Below are positions 28,425-38,293 of a DNA stretch of 64,000 nt, piece by piece (within the stretch, counting starts at the first letter, position 1; each line of letters opens with the position of its first letter). The translations under genes and the position numbers were made by a program. The notes beneath the pieces were generated by a model, which did not search any database, was not told where the DNA came from, and saw nothing but the letters and a program-made list of their open reading frames with translations. The DNA comes from Comamonadaceae bacterium. GTDB taxonomy: Bacteria > Pseudomonadota > Gammaproteobacteria > Burkholderiales > Burkholderiaceae_C. The stretch lies in contig CANJQN010000021.1 in NCBI GenBank assembly GCA_947476465.1, positions 1 to 64,000 of the forward strand. Direction: 5' to 3'.

Positions 28425-29969
28425 ATGAAGAAGCACCTCCAACCCGCCGACTACCTGCGCAAGATCTTGACGGCGCGCGTCTATGACGTCGCGGTGGAAT
28501 CAGCCCTGGAGCCAGCCCGCAACCTGAGCCGCCGGCTGCACAACAAGATACTGCTCAAGCGCGAGGACCAACAGCCGGTGTTCAGCTTCAAGCTGCGCGG
28601 CGCCTACAACAAGATGGCCCACCTCACGCCCGAGCAGTTGCAACGCGGCGTGATCTGCGCCTCGGCGGGCAACCACGCCCAAGGCGTGGCGCTGGCGGCG
28701 CACCGGCTGGGATCGCGCGCGGTGATCGTCATGCCGGTCACCACGCCGCAAGTGAAGGTCGATGCGGTCAAGGCGCTGGGCGGCGAGGTGGTGCTGCATG
28801 GCGACAGCTACTCCGACGCCTACAGCCATTCGCTCGAGCTGGAAAAGGCCCAGGGCCTGACCTTCGTCCACCCCTTCGACGATCCGGACGTGATCGCCGG
28901 CCAGGGCACCATCGCCATGGAGATCCTGCGCCAGCACCAGGGGCCGCTCGACGCGGTGTTCGTGGCCATCGGCGGCGGCGGCCTGATCGCCGGCGTGGCC
29001 AACTACATCAAGGCCCTGCGCCCGGAGATCAAGGTCATCGGCGTGCAGATGAACGACTCCGACGCGATGATGCGATCGGTGTCCGCCAAAAAACGCGTCA
29101 CGCTCTCCGACGTCGGCCTGTTTTCCGATGGCACGGCGGTCAAGCAGGTGGGGGAAGAAACATTTCGGGTGGCGCGCGAGCTGGTCGACGAATTCATCAC
29201 GGTCGACACCGACGCGGTGTGCGCGGCCATCAAGGACGTGTTCATCGACACCCGCAGCATCGTCGAGCCCGCTGGCGCACTGGCAGTGGCGGCGGTCAAG
29301 CAGTACGTGGCGCAGCACAAGGTGCGCGGCCAGACCTTCGCCGTCATCCTCTGCGGCGCCAACATGAACTTCGACCGGCTGCGCTTTGTGGCCGAACGCG
29401 CCGAAGTGGGCGAGGAGCGCGAGGCCCTGCTGGCGGTCACGATTCCCGAGGAGCGCGGCAGCTTCCGGCGCTTTTGCGAAACCATCGGCTCGCTGCCCGG
29501 CGGGCCGCGCAACGTCACCGAGTTCAACTACCGCATCAGCGATGCCAACCGGGCCCACGTGTTCGTGGGCCTGACCACCCACGGCAAGGGCGAGTCGCCC
29601 AAGATCGCCGCGAACTTCAATCGCCACGGTTTCGAGGCGCTGGACCTCACCCACGACGAGCTCGCCAAGGAGCACATCCGCCACATGGTCGGCGGCCACT
29701 CCTCGCTGGCCAGCGAGGAGCGGCTGCTGCGCTTCGTGTTCCCGGAGCGGCCGGGTGCGTTGATGAAGTTCCTCTCGCACATGCGCCCGAACTGGAACAT
29801 CACGCTGTTCCACTACCGCAACCAGGGCGCCGACTACGGCCGCATCCTGGTGGGTCTGCAGGTGCCCAAAGCCGACGACAAGGCTTTTCACGACTTCCTC
29901 GATACGCTGGGTTACCCGAGCGTGGACGAGACCGCCAATCCGGTCTACCGCCTGTTCCTGCGCAGCTGA
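28425..29969 (+). CDS. ilvA: Threonine ammonia-lyase, biosynthetic
   Basis: The 514-residue PLP enzyme deaminates threonine to 2-oxobutanoate, the first step of isoleucine synthesis. The PLP lysine is K56 in FSFKLRGAYNKM; the phosphate-binding glycine run is IGGGGLIAG. Two C-terminal ACT-like domains (about 335-514) predict isoleucine feedback control. The ATG at 28425 gives the standard MKKHLQPADYL start. A TATGAT hexamer at 28410-28415 ends nine bases upstream, so the leader is very short. Confidence 0.95.
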   Translation: MKKHLQPADYLRKILTARVYDVAVESALEPARNLSRRLHNKILLKREDQQPVFSFKLRGAYNKMAHLTPEQLQRGVICASAGNHAQGVALAAHRLGSRAVIVMPVTTPQVKVDAVKALGGEVVLHGDSYSDAYSHSLELEKAQGLTFVHPFDDPDVIAGQGTIAMEILRQHQGPLDAVFVAIGGGGLIAGVANYIKALRPEIKVIGVQMNDSDAMMRSVSAKKRVTLSDVGLFSDGTAVKQVGEETFRVARELVDEFITVDTDAVCAAIKDVFIDTRSIVEPAGALAVAAVKQYVAQHKVRGQTFAVILCGANMNFDRLRFVAERAEVGEEREALLAVTIPEERGSFRRFCETIGSLPGGPRNVTEFNYRISDANRAHVFVGLTTHGKGESPKIAANFNRHGFEALDLTHDELAKEHIRHMVGGHSSLASEERLLRFVFPERPGALMKFLSHMRPNWNITLFHYRNQGADYGRILVGLQVPKADDKAFHDFLDTLGYPSVDETANPVYRLFLRS

Positions 29970-30038
29970 ACCGCCTTTAAACGAAAACGATGGCGCCCTT
30001 GCCTCGCCTTGTTTCACATGATTTCAAATCGCCGTGTA

Positions 30039-30503
30039 TCAGGGCTGGGGCTGGCGCGCCGGCAGTTCGAGCGTCAGTGTGCTCGGACCGCCCCGCTCGG
30101 CGCCCAGCAGCGCCCGGCGGCCCTGCAATGACTGCAGCACCAGGCCTTCTTCGACCTGGGTGCCCACCCTGAACGGACGCGCCCGCTTGCCATCGACCGC
30201 GATCAGCGCCGCGCCACCGCCCAGGCGGTTGGCCACGATGCCCAGCAAGGCAAAGCGGCTGGCCTCGGAAGGGGCTGAGGGCAACGCGGCGGTAGCGCTT
30301 GCGCCGAGCAGGCGCGCCACCGCTGCGGTATCCACCGGTTGCGGCGTGCGCAGCACGGGCGGCGCGGCGGATATGCCGGATGGCGTGCTCAGCAACTTCA
30401 AGGACCAGTACACCACGCAGAGAACCGCCAGGCCCCAGAGTAAAAAGGTCGTGCCTCTGACTGTCCAGTTGGGCCGGAGTCCGCGATGCGTCATGCTCAC
30501 CAT
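30039..30503 (-). CDS. gspC: Type II secretion system protein C, short form
   Basis: The protein (154 residues from ATG 30503) has one N-terminal membrane helix (TTFLLWGLAVLCVVYWSLKLL) and a periplasmic homology-region domain containing FALLGIVANRLGGGAALIAV and GRRALLG. GspC links the inner-membrane platform to the GspD secretin. There is no C-terminal PDZ domain, as is common in betaproteobacteria. It is divergent from gspG; the two promoters overlap in a 38-bp spacer with TATGAT at 30512-30517. An alternative ATG lies at 30494. Confidence 0.82.
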   Translation of the reverse strand: MVSMTHRGLRPNWTVRGTTFLLWGLAVLCVVYWSLKLLSTPSGISAAPPVLRTPQPVDTAAVARLLGASATAALPSAPSEASRFALLGIVANRLGGGAALIAVDGKRARPFRVGTQVEEGLVLQSLQGRRALLGAERGGPSTLTLELPARQPQP

Positions 30504-30541
30504 GGCACGATTATGATTTAACGTCAGGATCACAAGTCTCT

Positions 30542-30976
30542 ATGAAGTCCCTCGGCAAACGAATCCGCCGCGCCGCCGGTTTCACCCTCATCGAACTGAT
30601 GGTGGTGCTGGTGATCATCGGCGTGCTGGCCGCGCTCATTGTTCCCAACGTCCTGAACCGGGCGGACGACGCGCGCGTGACGGCGGCGCGCACCGACGTC
30701 AACAACCTGGTGCAGGCGCTCAAGCTCTATCGCCTGGACAACCAGCGCTATCCCACGGCCGATCAGGGCCTGCAGGCGCTGGTGACGCGGCCCGCCGCAC
30801 CGCCAGCCCCGCCGAACTGGAAGACCTACCTGGAAAAGCTGCCCAACGACCCGTGGGGCCGGCCGTACCAGTACCTCAATCCCGGCGTGAAAGGCGAGAT
30901 CGACGTGATGTCGCTCGGCGCCGACGGCCAGCCCGGCGGCGAGGACATCAATGCCGACATCGGCAGCTGGCAGTAG
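30542..30976 (+). CDS. gspG: Type II secretion major pseudopilin GspG
   Basis: The 144-residue pseudopilin forms the periplasmic pilus-like piston. The prepilin peptidase site is G13/F14 in AAGFTLIEL with the essential Glu at position 18 (+5). A hydrophobic helix follows and the C-terminal region shows the GspG calcium-loop pattern ending DIGSWQ. This is the first gene of the plus-strand gsp operon. Confidence 0.96.
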   Translation: MKSLGKRIRRAAGFTLIELMVVLVIIGVLAALIVPNVLNRADDARVTAARTDVNNLVQALKLYRLDNQRYPTADQGLQALVTRPAAPPAPPNWKTYLEKLPNDPWGRPYQYLNPGVKGEIDVMSLGADGQPGGEDINADIGSWQ

Positions 30977-31442
30977 CACCTTGTTGTGTGGTTCCTTGCC
31001 CCCCAAAAGGGCAAGCCGGCGCGCGATCGGATTCACCCTCATCGAACTGCTGGTCGTGGTGGCGATCATCGCCATCGCCACGGCCGGCGTGAGCTTCGCG
31101 CTGCGCGACAGCGCCGGCAATCAGCTGGAACGCGAAGCCGCGCGACTGGCGTCGCTGTTCGACGCGGCCAGGGCGCAGTCGCGCAGCACCGGCCAACCCA
31201 TGCGCTGGCGCCTGACCGATGGCGGTTTTCGCTTCGAGGGCGCCGTGCCCGGCAGCTTGCCCGAGCGCTGGCTGTCCGATGACGTGCAGGTGGCCGGCAA
31301 TCCGGTGCTGGTGCTCGGGCCCGAACCCCTGATCGGGCCGCAGGAGGTGGTGCTGGCTTCCACCGCCCTGCCCGGGCGCATGCTGCGCGTGCGCACCGAC
31401 GGTGTGCGGCCATTCCAGGTGACCGGTGAGGCGGCGCCATGA
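30951..31442 (+). CDS. gspH: Type II secretion minor pseudopilin GspH
   Basis: The 163-residue product (from ATG 30951) carries the prepilin site G27/F28 in AIGFTLIELL with Glu32, followed by a hydrophobic helix and a beta-rich domain. The ATG overlaps gspG by 26 bases and gives an unusually long pre-sequence; a TTG at 30996 would give a more normal one, but no clear ribosome binding site decides. The stop overlaps the gspI start (ATGA). Confidence 0.85.
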   Translation: MPTSAAGSSTLLCGSLPPKRASRRAIGFTLIELLVVVAIIAIATAGVSFALRDSAGNQLEREAARLASLFDAARAQSRSTGQPMRWRLTDGGFRFEGAVPGSLPERWLSDDVQVAGNPVLVLGPEPLIGPQEVVLASTALPGRMLRVRTDGVRPFQVTGEAAP

Positions 31443-31795
31443 GACGCGAGCGCGGGTTCACCCTGGTGGAGGTGCTGGTCGCGCTGGGCATCGTCGCGAT
31501 CGCGCTGGTGGCCGGGCTGCAGGCGAGCGCCGCGCTCATCCGCAATGCCCAGCGACAGTCGGACATGCTGCTGGCGCAGCTGTGCGCCGACAACGCGCTC
31601 ACCCGCGTGCGGCTGGCCCGCCAGATGCCCGGCGTGGGTGAGTCCAGCAGCACCTGCGAGCAGGCTGGGCAGTCCTTTGAGGTCGCCCTGATCGTCGCGC
31701 CCACGCCCAACCCCAACTTCCTGCGGGTCGATGCGCAGGTGCGGCAAGGCGGCCAGGGCCTGATGCGCCTGTCGACCATCGTAGGCGGGTATTGA
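31439..31795 (+). CDS. gspI: Type II secretion minor pseudopilin GspI
   Basis: The 118-residue pseudopilin has cleavage at G6/F7 in RERGFTLVEVLVAL with Glu11 at +5. GspI, GspJ and GspK form the tip complex of the pseudopilus. Start overlaps gspH and the stop overlaps gspJ, so translation is coupled. Confidence 0.93.
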   Translation: MRRERGFTLVEVLVALGIVAIALVAGLQASAALIRNAQRQSDMLLAQLCADNALTRVRLARQMPGVGESSSTCEQAGQSFEVALIVAPTPNPNFLRVDAQVRQGGQGLMRLSTIVGGY

Positions 31796-32481
31796 TGTCC
31801 AGCGCACGTTCCCACCGTGGCTTCACGCTCATCGAGCTGATGGTCGCGCTGTTCGTGATGTCACTGATGGCGATGCTGGGCTGGCAAGGGCTGGACGGCA
31901 TGGTGCGGGCTCAGGCGCGTACGCAGGAGCGGGCCGATGCGGTGCTGTCGCTGCAGGTGGGCCTGGCGCAATGGAACGCCGATCTGCAGGCCCTGGTTCA
32001 GCTGCCGCAATTGACGGCGCTCGACTGGAACGGCCGTGCGCTGCGCCTGACCCGCCAAGGCAGCGTCGATGCGGGTGAGGGGCTGGTGGTGGTGGCTTGG
32101 ACGCGGCGAAGCGTCGACGGGCGCAGCCAGTGGCTGCGCTGGCAGTCGCCGCCCCTGCGCACGCGCCGGGAAGTCGACCAAGCCTGGGGGCGCGCCGACC
32201 TGTGGTCACAAAGCCCGGGCGATGCCGAGCGCGCGCGCGAAGCGGTGATCGTGCCGCTGGACGACTGGCAGGTTTTTTTCCACCGGGGCGGGAGCTGGAC
32301 CAACCCGATGTCGAGCGACGCCACCTTGGCAGCCAGCGTGGCGCCTGGCGCCAACCGACAGGTGACCACCGGCCTGCTGCCCGACGGCGTGCGACTGGTG
32401 CTGCAGCTGCCGACCGGCCAGGCCATCGGCGGCACGCTCACCACCGACTGGGTCAGCCCGCGCGTGGGAGGCACCCAGTGA
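31795..32481 (+). CDS. gspJ: Type II secretion minor pseudopilin GspJ
   Basis: The 228-residue pseudopilin has cleavage at G9/F10 in SHRGFTLIELMVAL with Glu14 at +5. The ATG shares one base with the gspI stop (TGATG). Size fits GspJ, the largest of the FTLxE-type tip pseudopilins. Confidence 0.92.
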   Translation: MSSARSHRGFTLIELMVALFVMSLMAMLGWQGLDGMVRAQARTQERADAVLSLQVGLAQWNADLQALVQLPQLTALDWNGRALRLTRQGSVDAGEGLVVVAWTRRSVDGRSQWLRWQSPPLRTRREVDQAWGRADLWSQSPGDAERAREAVIVPLDDWQVFFHRGGSWTNPMSSDATLAASVAPGANRQVTTGLLPDGVRLVLQLPTGQAIGGTLTTDWVSPRVGGTQ

Positions 32482-33458
32482 GCCCATCGACCGCGCGCCC
32501 CACCGGCCAACGCGGTGCGGCCCTGCTCGCCGCCATGCTCACGGTGGCCCTGGTCGCCACACTGGCCTCAGCCGGGCTGTGGCAGCAGTGGCGCAGCGTG
32601 GAGGTCGAGGCCGCCGAGCGAACCCGTCTGCAGGCGCGCTGGGTGCTCACCGGCGCACTCGACTGGGCCCGCCTGATCCTGCGCGAAGACGGCCGCGAAG
32701 GCGGCGCCGACCACCTGGCCGAACCCTGGGCCGTGCCGCTCCAGGAGGCCCGCCTGTCCACCTTTCTCGCCGCGGACCGCAATGCCGACAGCGACGGCAA
32801 CGACGCTGCCAATTCCTTCCTCTCCGGTGAGATCGTGGACATGCAGTCGCGGCTGAACGTCAATGTGCTGGTCGACAGCGGCAAGGTGTCCGAGAACGGC
32901 CTGGCGGCGTTCCAGCGCCTGTTCGAGGTGCTGGGCCTGCCGGCGGCCGAGCTGACGCTGATGGCCGAGAACCTGCGCGAAGCCACCGAGATCGCCACTG
33001 GCGGCGGCAACGCGGCCAGCCAGGCCAGCTTGCCGCCGCAGTCGCGCGACCAGCTCGGCTGGCTGGGCCTGTCGCCACAGACGGTGCTGACGCTGCGGCC
33101 CCATGTCACCGTGCTGCCGGCGCGCACGCCCGTCAACCTCAACACCGCCAGCGCACTGGTCATCTACGCGGCCGTGCCCGGCATCTCCCAGGCCGACGCC
33201 CAGCGGCTCGTGACCGCCCGCGCCAGCACCCCGTTGCGCACCCTGGCCGACGCCGCCAAGCTGCTCGGCAGTGACGAGGGCGTCGGCGGCGGGCTGGCGG
33301 CGGTGGCCAGCCGCTTCTTCGAAGTCCGGGGCCGGCTGCGCCTGGACAGCACCGTGGTCGAGGAACGCTCCCTGGTCCAGCGCGACGGCAGCATCGTTCG
33401 CACGCTGCGGCGCGAGCATGCCGTGCTGGACACCCACGGCATTTCGCCCAACCGCTGA
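32478..33458 (+). CDS. gspK: Type II secretion minor pseudopilin GspK
   Basis: The 326-residue atypical pseudopilin begins at a GTG overlapping the gspJ stop (GTGA). Its prepilin site is G13/A14 in RGAALLAAML and, as in GspK generally, lacks the +5 glutamate. The large inserted alpha-helical domain and the C-terminal NLNTASALVIYAAVPG helix-hairpin-helix-like segment are characteristic. It caps the pseudopilus tip. Confidence 0.92.
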   Translation: MSPSTARPTGQRGAALLAAMLTVALVATLASAGLWQQWRSVEVEAAERTRLQARWVLTGALDWARLILREDGREGGADHLAEPWAVPLQEARLSTFLAADRNADSDGNDAANSFLSGEIVDMQSRLNVNVLVDSGKVSENGLAAFQRLFEVLGLPAAELTLMAENLREATEIATGGGNAASQASLPPQSRDQLGWLGLSPQTVLTLRPHVTVLPARTPVNLNTASALVIYAAVPGISQADAQRLVTARASTPLRTLADAAKLLGSDEGVGGGLAAVASRFFEVRGRLRLDSTVVEERSLVQRDGSIVRTLRREHAVLDTHGISPNR

Positions 33459-33521
33459 GCTTGATCGCACCCAAGGCCTAGCCCCCAACCGTCATGGCCC
33501 GTCCCTACAATTCCTTGTTCC

Positions 33522-34727
33522 ATGAGTTCACTCTTCGTCCTGCTACCGGCTGAGCCAGCCACACCTGGCACCGAGTTCGCGTACCTGCTGTCGCCGGACG
33601 GCCGCACCGTCGGCGCGCACGCCAGCGCACCCGCTGGCCGCCTGCCCGCGGCCAGCGGCGCCGGGGCGCAAATCGTGGCGGTGGTGCCCGCGGCCGCGCT
33701 CTCATGGCACCGTGTCGAGCTGCCCAAGGGGGTCGGCGCCGGCAGCACGCGCTTGCGCGCGGTGCTCGAGGGGCAGCTCGAAGAGCAGTTGCTCGACGAG
33801 CCCGAGGCCCTGCATTTCGCGCTCGAGCCCCAGCCACGCCCCGGTGCCCCGGTGTGGGTCGCGGTGTGCCAACGCGCCTGGCTGCGAGGCGCCCTGCAGG
33901 CGCTGGACTCGGCCGGACGCGCCGTCACGCGGATCGTCCCCGAGGTCGCTCCCGAGGCGCCCGGCGCCTTGCATGTGGTGGGCGACGCCGACGACGCGTT
34001 GGTCATCGCCAGCACCGTCGACGGCGTGCTCACGATGCCGTTGTCGGCCAGCTCGCTGCCCTTGCTGCCGCCGCTGGGCGTCGACGTGCCTTGCTTTGCC
34101 GAACCCGCCGTGGCGGCGCAGGCCGAGCAGCTGTTGCAGCGCCCGGTGGTGCTGCAAACCGCGAGCCAACGCTGGCTGCAGGCGGCGCAATCGGGTTGGG
34201 ATCTGGCGCAGTTGGAGTTCGCCAGCTCCGGGCGGGCCCGCGCATTCAAGCAATGGGCCACCCTCTGGGGCGGGCTGCTGCGCGCGCCGCGGTGGCGTGC
34301 CGCACGCTGGGGCGCGGCCTTGCTGATCGCCGCCAACCTGATTGGCCTGAACGCCTGGGCCTGGCGCGAGCGCGCCGTGCTGCAAGACAAGCAGCAGGCC
34401 GTGCGCAGCACGCTCACCACCACATTCCCCCAGGTACGCCTGGTGGTCGATGCGCCCTTGCAGATGGCGCGCGAAGTCGCCGCCTTGCGGCAGGCCACCG
34501 GCGCCGTCTCGGGCGGCGACTTCGAGAGCCTGCTGGGCGCGCTGGCAACGGCGGCCCCAGGGCGCACGCCCAGCGGACTCGAATTCACCGGCGTCGAGCT
34601 GCGTGTGCGCGACATCGGCTGGACGGCCGCCGATCTGGCCCAGGCCCAGCCGGCCCTGCGCAGCCAGGGTGTGTCCGCCCGGCTGCAGGGCGATCTGCTG
34701 GTGCTGGCACCAGAGGGAACGCCATGA
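33522..34727 (+). CDS. gspL: Type II secretion inner-membrane platform protein GspL
   Basis: The 401-residue protein has a cytoplasmic actin-fold domain (1 to about 250) that binds the GspE ATPase, a single membrane helix near residues 265-285 (AALLIAANLIGLNAWAW), and a periplasmic domain that pairs with GspM. Start is separated from gspK by 63 bases; the stop overlaps gspM (ATGA). Confidence 0.9.
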   Translation: MSSLFVLLPAEPATPGTEFAYLLSPDGRTVGAHASAPAGRLPAASGAGAQIVAVVPAAALSWHRVELPKGVGAGSTRLRAVLEGQLEEQLLDEPEALHFALEPQPRPGAPVWVAVCQRAWLRGALQALDSAGRAVTRIVPEVAPEAPGALHVVGDADDALVIASTVDGVLTMPLSASSLPLLPPLGVDVPCFAEPAVAAQAEQLLQRPVVLQTASQRWLQAAQSGWDLAQLEFASSGRARAFKQWATLWGGLLRAPRWRAARWGAALLIAANLIGLNAWAWRERAVLQDKQQAVRSTLTTTFPQVRLVVDAPLQMAREVAALRQATGAVSGGDFESLLGALATAAPGRTPSGLEFTGVELRVRDIGWTAADLAQAQPALRSQGVSARLQGDLLVLAPEGTP

Positions 34728-35227
34728 CCGCCCGCCTTAGCGCCTTGCCGGCGGTCGCACTTGCGCGCCAGCGCTGGCGCGCACTGCCCCCGCGCGAACG
34801 ATCGGCGATCGCGCTGGCCGCCGGCGTCGTCGGCCTGGCGGCCCTGTGGTGGATCGCGCTCGCGCCGGCCCTGGCCACGCTGCGCGGCGCGCCGGCGCAG
34901 CACAGCGCGCTCGACGCCCAGCTGATCCGCATGCGCGCGCTCGCGGCGCAGGCCCGGACCCTGCAATCGCAGCCGCGCATCAACATCGGCGACGCCGCCC
35001 GCCTGCTTGAAGCTTCGGTGCGCGAGCGGCTGGGCGACACGGCCCGGCTGGTGGTGGCCGGCGAACGCGCCACCCTCACGCTGTCCAGCGCGAGCGGCGA
35101 CGCCTTGGCGCAGTGGCTCACGCAGGCCCGGGTGAATGCCCGGGCCCTGCCCAACGAGGCGCGTCTGAACCGCAATACGAATGGCCTGTGGGACGGCACG
35201 CTGGTGCTGACCCTGCCGCCGCGTTGA
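34724..35227 (+). CDS. gspM: Type II secretion protein GspM
   Basis: The 167-residue inner-membrane protein has one N-terminal helix (AIALAAGVVGLAALWWIALAPAL) and a periplasmic ferredoxin-like domain. The PPRERSAIALAAG lead-in and position between gspL and gspN identify it. It stabilises GspL and GspE at the membrane. Confidence 0.9.
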   Translation: MTARLSALPAVALARQRWRALPPRERSAIALAAGVVGLAALWWIALAPALATLRGAPAQHSALDAQLIRMRALAAQARTLQSQPRINIGDAARLLEASVRERLGDTARLVVAGERATLTLSSASGDALAQWLTQARVNARALPNEARLNRNTNGLWDGTLVLTLPPR

Positions 35228-35236
35228 GGCCATCCG

Positions 35237-36040
35237 ATGGCCCGCCCACTCGCCGCTGCCGTTCCAACCCAACGCCCCCCTTGGGGCTGGGCGCTGGCCG
35301 GGGCGCTGGTCGCCCTGGCCGCGGGTCTGGCGCTGTTCGCGCCGGCACGCTGGGCCGCCGCCGCTGTCGCCCAGGCCAGCGGCGGCCGTGTGCTGCTCGA
35401 AGGCGCGCACGGCACCGTCTGGAACGGCTCGGCGCAGCTGGTCTTGTCGGGCGGCCAGGGCAGCCGCGATCCGGCCACCCTGCCCTCGCCCCTGCAATGG
35501 CGGTTGCGCCCGACCGCGAGCGGGTTGCAGCTGGCGCTGACGTCTTCCTGCTGCACGCCGCAGCCGCTGGTGGCGCGGCTGCAAGCGCGCTGGGGCGGCG
35601 CCGCGATCGTGGTGACCAACGGCGCCGCAAGCCAATGGCCCGCCGCCCTGCTCAGCGGACTGGGCACGCCGTGGAACACGCTGCAGCTGGATGGGCAATT
35701 GCAGCTGTCGACGCAAGATCTTTCCCTGCACTGGAGCAGCGGCCGGCTGCAGGTGAGCGGCGCTGCGCAGTTGTCGGCGCTGCGCCTGGCCTCGCGGGTG
35801 ACCACCGTGCGGCCCATGGGCAGCTACCGGCTGCGGCTGGAGGGCGGCAGCACACCGCGCCTGACGCTGGACACGGCCGAAGGTCCGCTGCACCTGAGCG
35901 GCAGCGGCCAATGGGTCGGATCGCGCCTGCGCTTTTCCGGCCAGGCCAGCGCCGAGCCTGAACGCGAGGCGGCACTGTCCAACCTTCTCAACATCATCGG
36001 GCGGCGCAGCGGCGCGCGGTCCATCATCACGATCGGCTGA
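35237..36040 (+). CDS. gspN: Type II secretion protein GspN
   Basis: The 267-residue protein has an N-terminal membrane helix (GWALAGALVALAAGLALFAPAR) and a beta-rich periplasmic domain with the GspN features ASGGRVLLEGAHGTVWNGSA and the C-terminal LLNIIGRR. GspN is accessory and absent from many systems. It lies 9 bases after gspM and 4 before gspD. Confidence 0.88.
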   Translation: MARPLAAAVPTQRPPWGWALAGALVALAAGLALFAPARWAAAAVAQASGGRVLLEGAHGTVWNGSAQLVLSGGQGSRDPATLPSPLQWRLRPTASGLQLALTSSCCTPQPLVARLQARWGGAAIVVTNGAASQWPAALLSGLGTPWNTLQLDGQLQLSTQDLSLHWSSGRLQVSGAAQLSALRLASRVTTVRPMGSYRLRLEGGSTPRLTLDTAEGPLHLSGSGQWVGSRLRFSGQASAEPEREAALSNLLNIIGRRSGARSIITIG

Positions 36041-36044
36041 ACCC

Positions 36045-38288
36045 ATGTCACGCATCGCCCCCCTCCAACTGGCCGTCGTCCTGCTCCTCACCGGCCTGCC
36101 CGGCCTGACGCCGGCCCAAGCGCCAGCGCAAACCCAGGCGCAAAGTCAGGCGCCCAACCCCGTGCAGAGGTCGGCACCAGCGCCCGCGCGGCGCACCGCC
36201 GCGAGCGAACCGGTCACGCTGAACTTCGTCAATGCCGAGATCGACGCGGTGGCCCGCACCATGGCGGCCATCCTCAATCGAGACATCGTGGTCGACCCGC
36301 GCGTCAAGGGCACGCTGACGCTGTCGACCGACCGGGCGGTCACGCCTGCGGTGGCCTGGAACCAGTTCCTGTCCACGCTGCGCCTGTCGGGGTTCACGGT
36401 GGTGGATTCGTCGGGCCTGCTCAAGGTGGTGCCCGAGGCCGACGCCAAGCTCCAGGGCGGGCCGGTATCGGTGGGTGCGGCGCCGCTGGGCGGCCATCTG
36501 GTCACGCAGATCTTTCGCCTGAGCTACGAGAACGCCAACAACCTGGTGCCGATCCTGCGGCCGCTCATTACCCCCAACAACACCATCAACGTCAACCCGG
36601 GCAGCAATGCCCTGGTGATCACCGACTACGCCGACAACCTCCAGCGCATCGCCCGCATCATCGCGGCGCTGGACATCTCCAACAGCACCGACGCCGAGGT
36701 GATTGCGCTGCAACACGCGCTCGCCTCCGACCTCGCGCCGCTGGTGCTGCGGCTGGTGGCCGACCGGGGCGGCGCGGCGGCGGGGCCGATCGCGCCCGGC
36801 GCCGCCGGGGCGGCCGCCGGTGGCACCAACGCTGTCACCGTGATCGCCGAGCCGCGCAGCAACTCGCTGATCGTGCGTGCGCCCAATGGCGCGCGGATGA
36901 ACCTCACGCGCACCCTGATCGAGCGGCTGGACCGCCAGAGCGCCGACAACGCGTCGGGCAACATCTATGTCGTCTACCTCAAGAACGCCGAGGCGACGCG
37001 CCTGGCCGTGACCCTGCGGGCAGCCATGGCCGGCATGCCCACCGGCGCTACGCTGGGCGCCGCTTCGCAGCAGGCCGTGAACGCCAGCACGGCATCGGCC
37101 ACCAGCAGCGGCATGGCCGGCGGCGCCAGTCCGGCCACCGCGTCGATCACGCCCACCGCGCAGCCGCAGACCGGCGGCCAGATCCAGGCCGACCCCGCCA
37201 CCAACGCGCTGATCATCACCGCGCCGGAGCCGCAATACCGCCAGCTGCGCGCGGTGATCGACCGGCTCGACCAGCGGCGCGCGCAGGTGTTCGTGGAAAG
37301 CCTGATCGCCGAGGTCAACGCCGAGAAGGCCGCCGAGTTCGGCATCCAGTGGCAGAACATCCTGGGCAGCGTCAACAACAGCGTGTTCGGCGTGCTGGGG
37401 ACCAACTTCGGCATTGGCGGCGCCAACATCATCAACCTGCAGGCCAATGTCGCGGCCGGCGCCGCCCTGCCCTCGACCGGCGGCAACCTGGGGATCGTGC
37501 GCAACATCAACGGCAACTATGTGCTGGCCGCGCTGGCGCGCTTCCTGGAGACCAATGCTGACGGCAATGTGCTGTCCACGCCCAACCTGCTGACCATGGA
37601 CAACGAAGAGGCGCGCATCGTCATCGGCCAGAACGTGCCCTTCGTGACCGGCCAGTACACCAACGCCAACGTCGCCGGCGGCGGCAGCGTCAACCCGTTC
37701 CAGACGATCGAGCGCAAGGACGTCGGCCTGACGCTGCGGGTGCGCCCGCAGATCAGCGAGAACGGCACCGTGAAGATGCAGATCTTCCAGGAAGTCTCCA
37801 GCGTGGTGGCCAGCTCGGTCAACTCCGCCAGCGGCATCATCACCAACAAGCGCTCGATCGAATCGAACGTGGTGGTCGACGACGGCGCCATCGTGGTGCT
37901 GGGCGGCCTGCTGCAGGACGAATACGCCGGCAACCAGGAAAAGGTGCCCGGGCTGGGCGACATCCCCCTGTTCGGCCGACTGTTCAAGAGCGAGACGCGC
38001 AGCCGCAAGAAGACCAACCTGATGGTGTTCCTGCGGCCGGTGGTGCTGCGCGACGCCGCACAGACCGACAGCCTCACGCTCGACCGCTACGACATGATGC
38101 GCAGCCGTCAGCAGGCGGCGCAGCCGATCCCCAGCACCATGGTGCCGGTCAACGAGTCGGTGATCATGCCGCCCGCGCCACCGCCCGCGCCGCGCGGTGC
38201 CGTGCCGGCGCCCGCCCCTCGGGCCCCAGCGCCCCTGGCTGTCCCCCTGGCACCGGCCCCTCCGGCCGTCACCTCGCCGGTGCGCTGA
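36045..38288 (+). CDS. gspD: Type II secretion secretin GspD
   Basis: The 747-residue outer-membrane secretin begins with a signal peptide ([19 protein letters not shown]) and a Gln/Ala/Pro linker, followed by N0 to N3 domains and the C-terminal secretin barrel. The barrel contains [16 protein letters not shown] and [16 protein letters not shown], the secretin signatures. The tail is Pro/Ala-rich. No separate pilotin gene is seen. gspE starts five bases downstream. Confidence 0.96.
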   Translation: MSRIAPLQLAVVLLLTGLPGLTPAQAPAQTQAQSQAPNPVQRSAPAPARRTAASEPVTLNFVNAEIDAVARTMAAILNRDIVVDPRVKGTLTLSTDRAVTPAVAWNQFLSTLRLSGFTVVDSSGLLKVVPEADAKLQGGPVSVGAAPLGGHLVTQIFRLSYENANNLVPILRPLITPNNTINVNPGSNALVITDYADNLQRIARIIAALDISNSTDAEVIALQHALASDLAPLVLRLVADRGGAAAGPIAPGAAGAAAGGTNAVTVIAEPRSNSLIVRAPNGARMNLTRTLIERLDRQSADNASGNIYVVYLKNAEATRLAVTLRAAMAGMPTGATLGAASQQAVNASTASATSSGMAGGASPATASITPTAQPQTGGQIQADPATNALIITAPEPQYRQLRAVIDRLDQRRAQVFVESLIAEVNAEKAAEFGIQWQNILGSVNNSVFGVLGTNFGIGGANIINLQANVAAGAALPSTGGNLGIVRNINGNYVLAALARFLETNADGNVLSTPNLLTMDNEEARIVIGQNVPFVTGQYTNANVAGGGSVNPFQTIERKDVGLTLRVRPQISENGTVKMQIFQEVSSVVASSVNSASGIITNKRSIESNVVVDDGAIVVLGGLLQDEYAGNQEKVPGLGDIPLFGRLFKSETRSRKKTNLMVFLRPVVLRDAAQTDSLTLDRYDMMRSRQQAAQPIPSTMVPVNESVIMPPAPPPAPRGAVPAPAPRAPAPLAVPLAPAPPAVTSPVR

Positions 38289-38293
38289 AGACG

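Noticed and set aside
33164..36091. 975-codon minus-strand frame opposite gspK to gspN
   Set aside because: Antisense to overlapping genes with clear pseudopilin and GspL/M/N features; composition is that of a shadow.
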